Positions 1 to 8,627 are shown, numbered from the stretch's first letter. The stretch is DNA of 64,000 bases from Cognatilysobacter claricitrinus (GCF_045866565.1 NZ_BAAFZV010000001.1:620001-684000); one strand, 5' to 3'. The notes: generated by a model from the sequence alone, not told the origin. Numbers and translations: made by a program.

Positions 1-1790
1 GCGGCGTACTCAATGCCTGGTCGATCGCGTCGACCGCGTTCGGCGTCACCAGCAGCGCGGCGGTCGCCGTGGCGCACACCGTCGGGTTGACGATGTCACA
101 CAGGCGATACGTGAAGGCATCGACGCCGCTGTAGTTGCTCGCAGGCGCGTAAGTGACCACGCCGTTCGCGCCCACTGTCGTGGTGCCGTGCTGCGGGGCA
201 ACGGTCACGGTGATGGTGACTGCGGTGGACGCGACGGTGCCGCCGGCCATCGTGTCGTTGGCGAGCACGCTCATCGCGAGCGGCGTGTTCTGCGACGTGG
301 TGCCGACGTCGTTGGTCGCGGCCAGCGCGGGCGCGACCACGTCGATGCTGGCGGTGGCGGTGTCGCAGTTGGCGGGATTGAGCTGCTCGCACAGGCGGTA
401 GGTCACGATGTACGTGCCCGCCGGTGTGCCTGCGGCGACGGCGACCGCACCGGTCGACACGCTGAGCGTGACGTTCGCGTTGGTGGTCGACACCTGCGCC
501 AGCGTCGCGTTCGACACGGTGGCGGTTGCACCGTTGAGCAGGTCGTTGCCGAGAACGTTGAGCACGTTCGCGTTGCCGGCCACGCCGTTGACGTTCGAGG
601 CGGCGTCGTCCACCGCGTCGATCGCGGCGGCGGACACCACCACCGTCACCGTCGCGCTGTCGCAGTTGGACGGGTTGAGCTGCTGGCAGATGCGGTAGAC
701 CAGCGTGTACGTGCCGGCCGGGGTACCGGCGGCGACGTTCACGGCGCCGGTCGCGACGTCCAGCGCGATCGCCGGGTTCGACGTCGACTGCTGCGTGAGC
801 GTGACCGTCGCGAGCGAAGGCGCCGCGATGCCCAACGTGTCGTTGGCGAGGACGTTCGCCATGGCCACGCCGCCCGTTGCACCGGTGATCGGCGACGGCG
901 CGTCGTCGTTCGCGGCGATCACGGCGGCCGACACGATGATGCTGACGGTCGCGGTATCGCAGTTGGTGGGATTGAGCTGCTCGCACACCGTGTACGTCAG
1001 CGGATACGTGCCGGCCGGCGTGTTCGCGGCGACATCGACGGTGCCGTTGGCGTTCACCGAGAGCGGGCCGTTGCCCGACGGAGTGACCGTTGCGATCGAT
1101 GCGGTGGCCGGCGCTGCGCCGATGGTGTCGTTGCCGAGCACGTTCACGACGCCGGTGGCGCCCGCGCTGCCCTCGATCGGCCCCGCGGCGTCGTTGACGG
1201 CGTTCACCACCGCGGCGCTGACCGTCACGGTGACGGTGCCGGTCTGGCAGTTGGACGGGTTGATCGCTTCGCAGACGCGGTACACCAGCGTGTAGGTGCC
1301 CGCGGGCGTGCCGGGCGCGACGACGACGGCGCCGGTCGCGATGTCGAGCGTCACGTTCGGTTGCGTGGTCGACACCTGCGCCAGCGTCGCGTTCGACGGC
1401 GTGGCGGCGCCGCCGTTGAGCGTGTCGTTGGCGAGCACGCCGGCGACCGCGGTCGCACCGGTCTGGCCGTTCGCGCTGCCAGCGTCGTTGCTGGCGACGA
1501 GCGCCGCGGAGGTGACCGTGACCGTCGCGGTCGCGGTGTCGCAGTTGCCCGCGTTCGCGGTTTCGCAGATGCGATAGACGATCGTGTACGTCGCCGACGG
1601 TGTTCCAGCGGCGACGGTGACGGCGCCCGTCGTCGTGTCGAGCGCGACGTTCGCGTTCGAGGCCGGCGTAACCACCGACAGCGTCACGTTGCCGACGGTC
1701 GCCGCGCCGCTGTCGAAGTTGTCGTTGCCGAGCACGTTGGCGATCGCGCTACCGCCCGACGCGCCGCCGGTGCTGCCGGCGTCGTCGATC
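1..1790 (-). repeat. Tandem ~286-298 bp repeats encoding Cys-bearing Ig-like domains
   Basis: The segment coding for the YR.CE Cys motif recurs near 98, 388, 682, 980, 1266 and 1561, a period of about 286-298 bp (95-99 residues). The copies are related but diverged at the DNA level, so they look like old duplications rather than fresh expansion. The array continues past the left edge. Confidence 0.75.
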
Positions 1791-4700
1791 GCAGCGATCG
1801 GCAGCGCGAGCACCGGCACGGCCGGCGCCGTTGCCGAGTCGTTGCTCGCATCGGTGTCGATGGCGAACGTGGAGGCGGTGACCGACGCGGTCGCCGCGGC
1901 GATCGTCGACGGCGTGGTCGTCGGCGCCGTGCCGCTGACCAGGATGGTGATGCTGCCGCCGACCGGTACGGTGATGCCGACATTGATGTCGCCCGCGCCA
2001 CTGGCGACGTCGCAGCCGCTGGCGCAGGTCCACGTCGCGCCGCCGAGCTGGGGCGGCATCGTCTCGAGCAGCGTCGCGCCCGGCACCGACGACGGTCCGT
2101 TGTTGCTGACGGTGATCGTGTAGGTGACCTGCGAGCCCGCGCTCGCCGGGGTGCCGCTGGTGAGTACATGCGTGACGGCGAGGTCCATCGCCGCCATCGC
2201 GGTGCCGCCGTTGCCGGTGGTGTCGGTGTTGTTGCCCGGCGTCGGATCGTTTTCGGTGGCGCTGACCGCGGCGGCGTTGTCGAACGTGCCGGCCAGCGGC
2301 TGCGCGGTGACGTTGATCGTCGCGCTGGCGCCCGAGGCCAGCGACGCGATGGTGCAGGGCAGCGCCGCACAGCCCGCGCCGCTGACGTTGGTGATCGTCA
2401 GGTTGGTCGGCGTGTCGGTGACCTGCACGTTGGTCGCGGTCGCCGGACCGGCGTTGCTCACGACCAGCGTGTACTGCAGGTCCTGGCCTTCGTGGTACGT
2501 ACCAGTGGTGACGAGCGTCTTGCTGATCGAGACGTCGGCGCCGGCATTGACGGTGAACGATGCGGTCGCCGTGTTGTTCGTCGGATCCGGATCCACCGGC
2601 GTCGCGCTCGCCGTGGCGGTATCGGCGAATGCATCGCCGTCCGCCGCACTGTTGGGAATGCGCGCGACCAGCGTGAACGTCGCGCTCGCGCCCGCAGCCA
2701 GGCTGGCCGTCGTCGCGCTGATCGTGCCATTCGTACCGGCGGCCGGTGTCGTGGCGCTCCAGCCCGCGGGCGCGGCGAGCGAAACAAACGTCATGCCGGC
2801 GGGCAGCGGGTTCGACAACGCGGTCGACGTCGCGGCACCGGCGCCGTTGTTGGTGACAACGATGGTGTAGGTGACCGTCTGCCCGGGATAGTGCGCGCCA
2901 CCGGAGACAGCGTTGGTCACCGCGAGATCCGCCGGCGTCGCCACGCTGCTGACGACCGGGCCGGCGCTGTTGTTGGCAGGCGTCGGGTCGCTCACGCCCG
3001 CGGGCATCGCGACCGACGCGCTGTTGCTCAGCGAGGTCGGCGACGCCGGCGTCGTGCCGTCGATGGTGAAGGTGACGCTGCCGCCGGACGGAAGCGTCGG
3101 GATCGCGAGCGCATTGAGCGTGGTCAGGCCCGTCGTCGACGGACACACCGCGCCACCCGCGGCGACGCAGCTGATCGACACGCCGGTGAGGCCCGCCGGC
3201 ACGTTGTCGGTGACCTTCGCGCCATCGGCGCTGTCGGGCCCCGCGCTGCTGACCACGATCGTGTAGCGGATCGGCGCGCTGGTGCCGACGTTCGCCGGGC
3301 CTGCCTTGGTGATCGCGACGTCCGCCGCGTTGGTGACCGTGAACACGGACTGCGGCGTGTTGCCGGAGCCGGCGATGCCGCTCGTGTTGCTCACGTAGTT
3401 GACGTTCGCGACGTTCGACAACGACGCGCCGTTCGCGACCGGATCGATCTTGACCTTGAAGCGCACGGTGGTGCTCTCCGCCGGCGCGATCGCGCCGCCG
3501 GTGGTCGCGCCGGCGGCGTAGCCGACGCGGAACGTCACCGTGCGCGTGCCCGCGACGTAGTCCGCCTGGTCGTCGCCGGTGGCGTCCGTCATCGCGCCGG
3601 CGTTCGCGCCGCTCGTGATCTCGAGCGAACCGGGGACGTAACTCACGCCCACGGGCAGCGGATCACTGATGCGCGTGTTGTTGGAGTTGTCGTTGCCGCG
3701 GTTGGTGAGCGCGATCGTGTAGGTGACGATGTCGCCGGGATGGAAGCTGGTCGTGCCGTTGTCGTTGGTCGCGGTCTTGGTGAACGAGGTGACGATTTCC
3801 GGCTCGAACACGTCGGTCGCCAACGTGATCACGCCGGGGTAGTTGACGTCGTTCGCACTCGCGTGGAATCGCGCGATCGCGCCCGTCGCGCTGTGCGGCA
3901 ACGGCGTGTTCGGCTTGACGTTGTCGATGTCGACGCCGAGCAGGTTGGTGTACGCCGGCGTGCGACCCGCGGTGACGTTCGCGCCCTGGTAGGAAATCGA
4001 GCTGTTCCAGACGTCGGCCTGCGGATTCACCGCGTCGGAGACCGGGAACAGGTTCGACGTGTCCACGCCGAACAGCAGCGACGCGGCGCCGCCGGCGTCG
4101 TCGTTCTGGCCGCGGTCGCCGTCGTAGACGACCAGGCCGATGTTGCTGTTCACCGTGCCGGCCGGTGGCGTGTAGAAGCCGTTGATCGCGATGTCGAGCT
4201 GGGTGGTGGTGCCATTGCCGGCCTGCAGGCCGTCGAACACGGACAGGTTGCGCAGCTGCGCACCGGCCTTCTGGTAGGCGACGACGAGCGTCCAGCCGGA
4301 CCAGTTGCCCGATGCCGCGGTCTGGCCGATGTTGCCGACCGTGTACGCACCGTTGCCCGCGGCCGACACCGTCGACGTGACGTCGGCGAACGACTGGTAG
4401 GTCGAGCCGATCGCGTCGGTGACGCTTGCCGTGACGGTGGAGTAGCCGCCGCCCGGCGCTTTCAGTCGCACCGTCGTGCGTGCCGATGCGGTGGCCTGCA
4501 CCGCACCCCAGTACAGGCCGGCGAACAGCACGTTCGAACCTGCCGGCAGGTTGAGCGTCGCGATGCTCGAGTTGGTGTTGGTGCCGTCCGCGTCGACGTT
4601 GACCGCCGCCATCGCGAAGCCGTTGTTGCGACCGTTCGCGCCGGCCTGCACGGCCGCGCAGGTCGCGCCGTCGTCCGTCGAGGTCGAACCCGCGGGGCAC

Positions 4701-4948
4701 GTCAGGTTGACGTTGCCGATCAGCACGACGTCGCCTTCGATGTTCAGCGACGGCGCGCCCACCACCGGGAAGCGCCGCGCGAACGCGCGCTGTGCATGGG
4801 CGTCGGGCAGTGTCGCCAGGGTGGCGACGCCGACCAGCAAGGTGACGGCCAGCGTGCGCGTGGGCGCAAGCATCGTGGCGAGCCGCACCATCCAGCCGCC
4901 ATCGCGGGTCGTCGCACGCGCGGCGCGCGATCCTGTGAACTTGATCAT
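1..4948 (-). CDS. Giant secreted DUF11/Ig-like repeat protein (partial, C-terminus outside window)
   Basis: Reading from the ATG at 4948 gives one uninterrupted frame of about 1649 codons to the left edge. The N-terminus has a charged start, then a hydrophobic stretch ending in DAHAQR, which looks like a long signal peptide. Residues about 60-380 form a unique region. Residues about 390-1060 are a series of DUF11-type repeats (motifs such as YTIVVSNNGP and FTKTATNDNG). From about residue 1070 on, roughly 97-residue Ig/cadherin-like units recur, each starting near ND.GS, carrying VLANDT-like motifs and ending with a Cys pair (YR.CE..NP.NCDTATVTV). The family consists of surface adhesins or fibre proteins; the secretion route cannot be told because the C-terminus is missing. 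The opposite strand is also open for a long stretch, but its product is Arg/His-rich and compositionally implausible. Confidence 0.85.
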   Translation of the reverse strand, partial: MIKFTGSRAARATTRDGGWMVRLATMLAPTRTLAVTLLVGVATLATLPDAHAQRAFARRFPVVGAPSLNIEGDVVLIGNVNLTCPAGSTSTDDGATCAAVQAGANGRNNGFAMAAVNVDADGTNTNSSIATLNLPAGSNVLFAGLYWGAVQATASARTTVRLKAPGGGYSTVTASVTDAIGSTYQSFADVTSTVSAAGNGAYTVGNIGQTAASGNWSGWTLVVAYQKAGAQLRNLSVFDGLQAGNGTTTQLDIAINGFYTPPAGTVNSNIGLVVYDGDRGQNDDAGGAASLLFGVDTSNLFPVSDAVNPQADVWNSSISYQGANVTAGRTPAYTNLLGVDIDNVKPNTPLPHSATGAIARFHASANDVNYPGVITLATDVFEPEIVTSFTKTATNDNGTTSFHPGDIVTYTIALTNRGNDNSNNTRISDPLPVGVSYVPGSLEITSGANAGAMTDATGDDQADYVAGTRTVTFRVGYAAGATTGGAIAPAESTTVRFKVKIDPVANGASLSNVANVNYVSNTSGIAGSGNTPQSVFTVTNAADVAITKAGPANVGTSAPIRYTIVVSSAGPDSADGAKVTDNVPAGLTGVSISCVAAGGAVCPSTTGLTTLNALAIPTLPSGGSVTFTIDGTTPASPTSLSNSASVAMPAGVSDPTPANNSAGPVVSSVATPADLAVTNAVSGGAHYPGQTVTYTIVVTNNGAGAATSTALSNPLPAGMTFVSLAAPAGWSATTPAAGTNGTISATTASLAAGASATFTLVARIPNSAADGDAFADTATASATPVDPDPTNNTATASFTVNAGADVSISKTLVTTGTYHEGQDLQYTLVVSNAGPATATNVQVTDTPTNLTITNVSGAGCAALPCTIASLASGASATINVTAQPLAGTFDNAAAVSATENDPTPGNNTDTTGNGGTAMAAMDLAVTHVLTSGTPASAGSQVTYTITVSNNGPSSVPGATLLETMPPQLGGATWTCASGCDVASGAGDINVGITVPVGGSITILVSGTAPTTTPSTIAAATASVTASTFAIDTDASNDSATAPAVPVLALPIAAIDDAGSTGGASGGSAIANVLGNDNFDSGAATVGNVTLSVVTPASNANVALDTTTGAVTVAAGTPSATYTIVYRICETANAGNCDTATATVTVTSAALVASNDAGSANGQTGATAVAGVLANDTLNGGAATPSNATLAQVSTTQPNVTLDIATGAVVVAPGTPAGTYTLVYRVCEAINPSNCQTGTVTVTVSAAVVNAVNDAAGPIEGSAGATGVVNVLGNDTIGAAPATASIATVTPSGNGPLSVNANGTVDVAANTPAGTYPLTYTVCEQLNPTNCDTATVSIIVSAAVIAANDDAPSPITGATGGVAMANVLANDTLGIAAPSLATVTLTQQSTSNPAIALDVATGAVNVAAGTPAGTYTLVYRICQQLNPSNCDSATVTVVVSAAAIDAVDDAASNVNGVAGNANVLNVLGNDLLNGATATVSNATLAQVSTTNANVTLSVSTGAVAVAAGTPAGTYIVTYRLCEQLNPANCDTATASIDVVAPALAATNDVGTTSQNTPLAMSVLANDTMAGGTVASTAVTITVTVAPQHGTTTVGANGVVTYAPASNYSGVDAFTYRLCDIVNPTVCATATAALLVTPNAVDAIDQALSTP

Positions 4949-5019
4949 CGGGTCTGCACTCGGTGTCACCGCCGACACGCGGGTCGGCTTCGGGTCATGG
5001 CGAAGGGGCGGCCGGGCTT

Positions 5020-5095
5020 GGAACGCCGCGCCTCCCCAGGTCCGCAGACCGTGCGCGGCCGGGTCGGACCTCACGGTCGACCCGATAGGCGTTCC
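5020..5095 (-). promoter_or_regulatory. Possible folded leader RNA of the giant repeat gene
   Basis: On the minus strand, 72 nt upstream of the ATG at 4948, GGAACGCC (5088-5095) pairs perfectly with GGCGTTCC (5020-5027). The enclosed segment holds two hairpins: 5061-5083 (9-10 bp with one bulge, closed by a GNRA-type GTGA loop) and 5042-5058 (CCGC/GCGG). This is a three-way-junction layout. It does not match the c-di-GMP-I (GEMM) riboswitch consensus as I know it. High GC makes chance helices common, so this is only a candidate. Confidence 0.3.
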
Positions 5096-5381
5096 CGGGG
5101 GCAGGCCCGCGGGGCCGGCGGACGCCGGACGCTCGGCGACCTAAGGCAGCTTCCGTGCCAAACCGGTCACGGTTCGCGTGTGGCCGGGTTCAAAAGTGGC
5201 CGCGGTAGCGCCGTACGCATGCGCATCGCCTTGTTTTCACGTGGTTTTTACATCCACGGACAGGCTGGCGGCGGCGACCGCGCCGGGCCGTCAGGCGTAA
5301 GTGTCGGAAAACATGTCGGATTTCGCCCGACACGCAGCGCGTCGTTGTTCGGCAGCGAACGACACGGTGCGACGGCAGAAC

Positions 5382-5398
5382 ATGACGCAGTGCGTCAT
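5382..5398. promoter_or_regulatory. 17-bp perfect palindrome, operator candidate
   Basis: ATGACGCAGTGCGTCAT is a perfect inverted repeat of 8+1+8 in the non-coding region between the divergent giant repeat gene and the first Ax21-like gene. It lies only 5 bp from the Clp-type site at 5403. Its size and symmetry fit a dimeric regulator; the regulator is unknown. Confidence 0.4.
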
Positions 5399-5402
5399 CA
5401 CT

Positions 5403-5418
5403 TGTGAGGCGAGTCACA
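5403..5418. promoter_or_regulatory. Consensus Clp/CRP-type binding site
   Basis: The sequence TGTGAGGCGAGTCACA is an exact TGTGA-N6-TCACA match, the consensus bound by CRP and by the Xanthomonadaceae homologue Clp. It is 455 bp from the giant repeat gene start (4948, minus) and 167 bp from the first Ax21-like start (5585, plus), so it could act on either. Clp is known to be inhibited by c-di-GMP in Xanthomonas; two diguanylate cyclase genes occur elsewhere in this window. Confidence 0.6.
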
Positions 5419-5584
5419 TACGTGACGGCGGGCGCGCCGGCGACCGGCACAGTTGCCGAAAAGTTCCTAAACCGAACGGTTCACTATTAAGGGCGCGTTC
5501 GGCTTCATTCGGGATACTGCCCACCCACCGGCCGCTCGAGCCGGGCGTTCGACCCAGAAGAACAAATTCCTAGGACCAGACCCC

Positions 5585-6154
5585 ATGAAGCGCACCCTGC
5601 TCGCCCTGACCCTGCTCGCCGCCCTCCCGTTCGCTGCTTCCGCGGCCGAAGGCGTGTCCTACAACTACGTCGAGGGTGGCTACACCCGCGTCGACGCCGG
5701 CCACACCGGCACCAACAACGACGCCGACGGCTGGGCCCTGAATGGCTCCGGCGCGATCAACCCGAACTTCCACGTGTTCGGCGGTTATTCGAAGGTCGAC
5801 ATCAGCGATACCGACGTCAGCCTCGACCAGTGGCGCCTGGGCGTCGGCTACAACCGCGAGATCAACCCGAAGCTCGACCTCGTCACCCGCGTCGCCTACG
5901 AGAAGTTCGACGCCGGCCAGGGCGTCGATGGCAACGGCTACAGCGTCGAAGCCGGCGTGCGCGGCGCGATCAACCCGAACTTCGAGGCCTATGCGATGGC
6001 CGGCTACGAGGACTACCAGGACTTCGACGGCGACTTCTACGGTCGCGTTGGCGCCCAGGTGAAGTTCAACCCGACCTGGGGCATCAATGCCGACGTGAAG
6101 TTCGCCGACGGCGGCGACACCCAGTGGTTCGTGGGCCCGCGCATCTCGTTCTGA
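5585..6154 (+). CDS. ax21: Ax21-family outer-membrane beta-barrel protein
   Basis: The protein has 189 residues, with a Sec signal peptide ending in AASA-AEG, then SYNYVEGGYTR, alternating aromatic/polar beta strands and a C-terminal Phe (RISF), all typical of a small outer-membrane barrel. The YNYVEGGY start, the INPN repeats and the FVGPRISF end match my recollection of Xanthomonas/Stenotrophomonas Ax21. Ax21 was once proposed as an immune elicitor and quorum signal, but that work was retracted; the safe statement is a secreted/outer-membrane vesicle-associated barrel. It has its own terminator at 6213-6241 and a paralogue directly downstream. Confidence 0.85.
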   Translation: MKRTLLALTLLAALPFAASAAEGVSYNYVEGGYTRVDAGHTGTNNDADGWALNGSGAINPNFHVFGGYSKVDISDTDVSLDQWRLGVGYNREINPKLDLVTRVAYEKFDAGQGVDGNGYSVEAGVRGAINPNFEAYAMAGYEDYQDFDGDFYGRVGAQVKFNPTWGINADVKFADGGDTQWFVGPRISF

Positions 6155-6212
6155 CGCACCGCGTTCCAATCACGAGTCGAGTCTTCTCTCTCTCCCCACG
6201 ATTCGTGAGTGC

Positions 6213-6241
6213 AAAAGCCCGGCTCCGGCCGGGCTTTTTTT
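6213..6241 (+). terminator. Rho-independent terminator of first Ax21-like gene
   Basis: AAAAGCCCGGC (6213-6223), loop TCCG, GCCGGGCTTTT (6228-6238), within a run of seven T to 6241. It lies about 60 bp after the stop codon. Confidence 0.9.
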
Positions 6242-6245
6242 GTGA

Positions 6246-6282
6246 CACTTACGTGACGATCTGGTGAATTTTCCGTTAGGAT
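6246..6282 (+). promoter_or_regulatory. Probable promoter region of second Ax21-like gene
   Basis: CACTTACGTGACG (6246-6258) matches CACATACGTGACG (5415-5427) upstream of the paralogue at 12 of 13 positions. GTGACG (6253-6258) as -35 and TAGGAT (6277-6282) as -10, 18 bp apart, would be a weak sigma-70 promoter 53 bp before the ATG. Confidence 0.35.
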
Positions 6283-6334
6283 GCGCGCCCGACCGGCAGC
6301 CCCGGCGGGTTTCAGAACGCATCAGGAAGACTTA

Positions 6335-6910
6335 ATGAACAAGAAGATCGTCATGGCGGCCCTCGTCGCTCTCGCCCCGCTCGCCGCGCCGGCCGCGGAA
6401 CTCAGCTACACCTACGTCGAAGCGGGCTACAGCCATGCCGACGTCAGCGGCCTGAACCTGCACGGCTTCGCCCTGAAGGGCTCGGCCGACTTCGGCCGCG
6501 GCTTCTACGGCGCGTTCGGTGGCCACCAGGACAGCTACGACAGCGACAACAAGCTCGCGCCGGCCGAGATCACCCTCGGCTACCACAAGGCGATCGGCGG
6601 CAATACCGACTTCGTCGGTGAAGCCAGCTACGTCGGCGTCAACTCGACCGTGCTCGGCACCGACTACCACAACGACGGCTACCGCGTGGCCGCGGGCGTG
6701 CGTTCGGCCGTTGGCGACAAGGTGGAACTGGGCGCCAAGCTCACGTACACGGGCGTCGAGAACATGGATCAGGCGGTCGGCGTGACGCTGTCGGGCCAGT
6801 TCAAGTTCAACGCGACCTGGGGCCTGGTGGCCGAGTACCGCTACAAGGAACTGAACTTCCTCGGCGACGACGGCGACAGCTACCAGGTCGGCGTGCGCGC
6901 CAGCTTCTGA
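6335..6910 (+). CDS. Second Ax21-like outer-membrane beta-barrel protein
   Basis: The start at 6335 is chosen over the in-frame ATG at 6281 because it is preceded by AGGAAG and opens directly into a signal peptide (MNKKIVMAALVALAPLAAPA). The 191-residue product shares the pattern of its upstream neighbour: ELSYTYVEAGYSH after the signal peptide, a central GYRVAAGVRSAVGDK segment, KFNATWGL near the end, and a C-terminal Phe. It is clearly a diverged paralogue, probably from tandem duplication. A terminator follows directly, so the two barrels seem to be transcribed separately. Function beyond an outer-membrane barrel is not known. Confidence 0.85.
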   Translation: MNKKIVMAALVALAPLAAPAAELSYTYVEAGYSHADVSGLNLHGFALKGSADFGRGFYGAFGGHQDSYDSDNKLAPAEITLGYHKAIGGNTDFVGEASYVGVNSTVLGTDYHNDGYRVAAGVRSAVGDKVELGAKLTYTGVENMDQAVGVTLSGQFKFNATWGLVAEYRYKELNFLGDDGDSYQVGVRASF

Positions 6911-6926
6911 TCGTAGTCGCGTCACG

Positions 6927-6957
6927 AAAAAGCCCGGCATTCGCCGGGCTTTTTTTT
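6927..6957 (+). terminator. Rho-independent terminator of second Ax21-like gene
   Basis: AAAAAGCCCGGC (6927-6938), loop ATTC, GCCGGGCTTTTT (6943-6954), with eight T to 6957. The hairpin is nearly the same as that at 6213, consistent with duplication of gene plus terminator. It could also act on gpsA transcripts arriving from the right. Confidence 0.9.
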
Positions 6958-6974
6958 GCCGGTGGCCTGTCGAA

Positions 6975-8030
6975 TCAACCGAACAGATCGGTTGGATATT
7001 CCGGTTTCTGCTCCCGCGCCAGCAACTGGCGCAAACCGTCCGATGGCGTGAGCTGACCGTGCAGCACCGCGCGCACCGCGCTCGAAATCGGCAATTCGAC
7101 GCCGGCGCGTTCGGCCTGCCGCATCACTTCGTCTGCGGTCTGCACCGATTCGACGACCTGCCCGATCTCGCGCACGGCGTCGGCGATCGACTGCCCTCGC
7201 CCGAGCGCGAGGCCGAGGCGCCGGTTACGCGACAGGTCTCCCGTGCAGGTCAGCACCAGGTCGCCGAGGCCGGCTAGGCCCATCAGCGTTTCCGCCTTGC
7301 CGCCGAGTGCCTGGTTTAGGCGCAGCATCTCGTTGAGCCCGCGGGTGATCAGGCCGGCACGCGCGTTGAGGCCAAGCTGCATGCCATCAGCGACGCCCGT
7401 CGCCACCGCGAGCACGTTCTTCATCGCGCCGCCGAGTTCCGCGCCGAGCATGTCGTCGCCGGTGTACGCACGGAACGCCGGGCCGTGCAGCGCTTCGGCA
7501 ACGCTCTGGGCGAAGTCCGCGTCGTCGGAATGCACGGTCAGCGCGGTCGGCAGGCCCTGCGCGACTTCCCTGGCGAACGACGGACCGGTGACGACGGCCA
7601 GCGGCACGTCCGCGCCGAGCACTTCGGCCGCGACCTCGTGCAGGAAGCGCCCGCTGCCGGGCTCGAAGCCCTTGGTGGCCCACGCCACGCCCGCGTTCGG
7701 CGGCCGATGCGGCGCGAGCGAACGCAGGGTTTCGGCGAATGCGTGCGACGGCACGACGACGAGGACAAGGTCGGCGTCGCGCAGTGCGGACGCCATGTCG
7801 ACGGTCGCCCGCAGGTTCGCGGGCAACGCGACGCCCGGCAGGTAGCGGGGGTTTTCGTGCGTGGCGTCGATCGCCTGCACGACGTCGACGTCGCGGCCCC
7901 AGAGGGCCACGACCTCGTCGTTGCGGGCCATCAGCGCGGCGAGCGCGGTGCCCCAGGAGCCCGCACCAAGCACCGCGACGCGCCGGGGCGCGCGCGGATC
8001 ATCAGCGCGGTCCGCTTCGGACGCCACCAT
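6975..8030 (-). CDS. gpsA: Glycerol-3-phosphate dehydrogenase [NAD(P)+]
   Basis: The enzyme reduces dihydroxyacetone phosphate to sn-glycerol 3-phosphate, the backbone for phospholipids, in the cytoplasm. The Rossmann motif GAGSWGTA lies near residue 22; the catalytic region contains GGAMKNVLAVATGVADG with the conserved Lys, and GLGDLVLTCTGDLSRNR is the family C-domain signature. Length is 351, slightly over the usual 330-340 because of a short charged N-terminus. It starts 7 bp after the secB stop, so secB-gpsA is an operon, the common arrangement in gammaproteobacteria. Confidence 0.97.
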   Translation of the reverse strand: MVASEADRADDPRAPRRVAVLGAGSWGTALAALMARNDEVVALWGRDVDVVQAIDATHENPRYLPGVALPANLRATVDMASALRDADLVLVVVPSHAFAETLRSLAPHRPPNAGVAWATKGFEPGSGRFLHEVAAEVLGADVPLAVVTGPSFAREVAQGLPTALTVHSDDADFAQSVAEALHGPAFRAYTGDDMLGAELGGAMKNVLAVATGVADGMQLGLNARAGLITRGLNEMLRLNQALGGKAETLMGLAGLGDLVLTCTGDLSRNRRLGLALGRGQSIADAVREIGQVVESVQTADEVMRQAERAGVELPISSAVRAVLHGQLTPSDGLRQLLAREQKPEYPTDLFG

Positions 8031-8037
8031 CGCCGGA

Positions 8038-8553
8038 TCAGGCGTTGCCGGCGGCCTCGGACGACTCGAGACCCTGCGTCATGCGCTGGCGCAGGCCCTC
8101 GGCGTACAGGCCTTCGAAGTTCAGCGGCTGCAGCAGGAACGGCGGGAAGCCGCCGGCCTGGATCAGGTCCGAGATCAGCTGGCGCGCGTACGGATACAGC
8201 GCGTTCGGGCAGTGCGTGCCGAGCATGGCATCGAGCGTCTGTGCGTCGAAACCGGCGAGGCCGAACACGCCGGCCTGCTTCACTTCGGCGAGGTAGAGCG
8301 GCTTGTCGTCGGCCAGGCAGGTCAGGGTGATGCCGAGCACGACCTCGAAGGCCGCGTCGTTGAGACGCGTGACCTGCTGGTTGAGGTTCATCTGCAGCTG
8401 CGGCTGCGTCTGCTCGTTGAACACGGCGGGCGCGCCCGGCACTTCGAAGGACACGTCCTTGACGTAGATCTTCTCGACGGTGAAGGACGGACCGGTGGCC
8501 TCGGCGGCGTCGGTGGCGCCGAACTCGGCGTCGTTCTGGATCTCATCAGTCAT
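8038..8553 (-). CDS. secB: Protein-export chaperone SecB
   Basis: SecB holds preproteins unfolded and passes them to SecA. The 171-residue product shows the family core: FTVEKIYVKDVSFEVPGAP, VVLGITLTCLADDKPLYLAEVKQAGVFGL, and LGTHCPNALYPYARQLISDLIQAGGFPP. It is a little longer than the E. coli protein because of a C-terminal tail and an acidic N-terminus. It is the first gene of the pair with gpsA and lies 74 bp after the rhodanese gene in the same direction. Confidence 0.97.
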   Translation of the reverse strand: MTDEIQNDAEFGATDAAEATGPSFTVEKIYVKDVSFEVPGAPAVFNEQTQPQLQMNLNQQVTRLNDAAFEVVLGITLTCLADDKPLYLAEVKQAGVFGLAGFDAQTLDAMLGTHCPNALYPYARQLISDLIQAGGFPPFLLQPLNFEGLYAEGLRQRMTQGLESSEAAGNA

Positions 8554-8627
8554 GGCGCGTGCTCCGGCACGAATATCAATGCGAAAGGGGCGGGATTATG
8601 GCACGGCGCACAGGCCGCACCGCCCGG

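Larger units (their letters stand above)
4949..5584. other. 636-bp non-coding divergent regulatory region
   Basis: No credible gene is seen here. It holds the candidate leader (5020-5095), the 17-bp palindrome (5382-5398), the Clp-type site (5403-5418) and the motif CACATACGTGACG (5415-5427) that recurs with one change upstream of the second Ax21-like gene. A TATTAA at 5485-5490 could be a -10 element for the rightward gene, but no convincing -35 accompanies it. Confidence 0.6.

Noticed and set aside
5020..5095. c-di-GMP-I (GEMM) riboswitch
   Set aside because: The structure and GNRA loop recall it, but the conserved GEMM sequence elements are missing, so only an unnamed leader is proposed.
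188..5407. Plus-strand ORF of 1739 codons opposite the giant repeat gene
   Set aside because: It is an antisense shadow: Arg/Gly/Val-rich with no domain, while the minus strand encodes a signal peptide and clear DUF11/Ig repeats.
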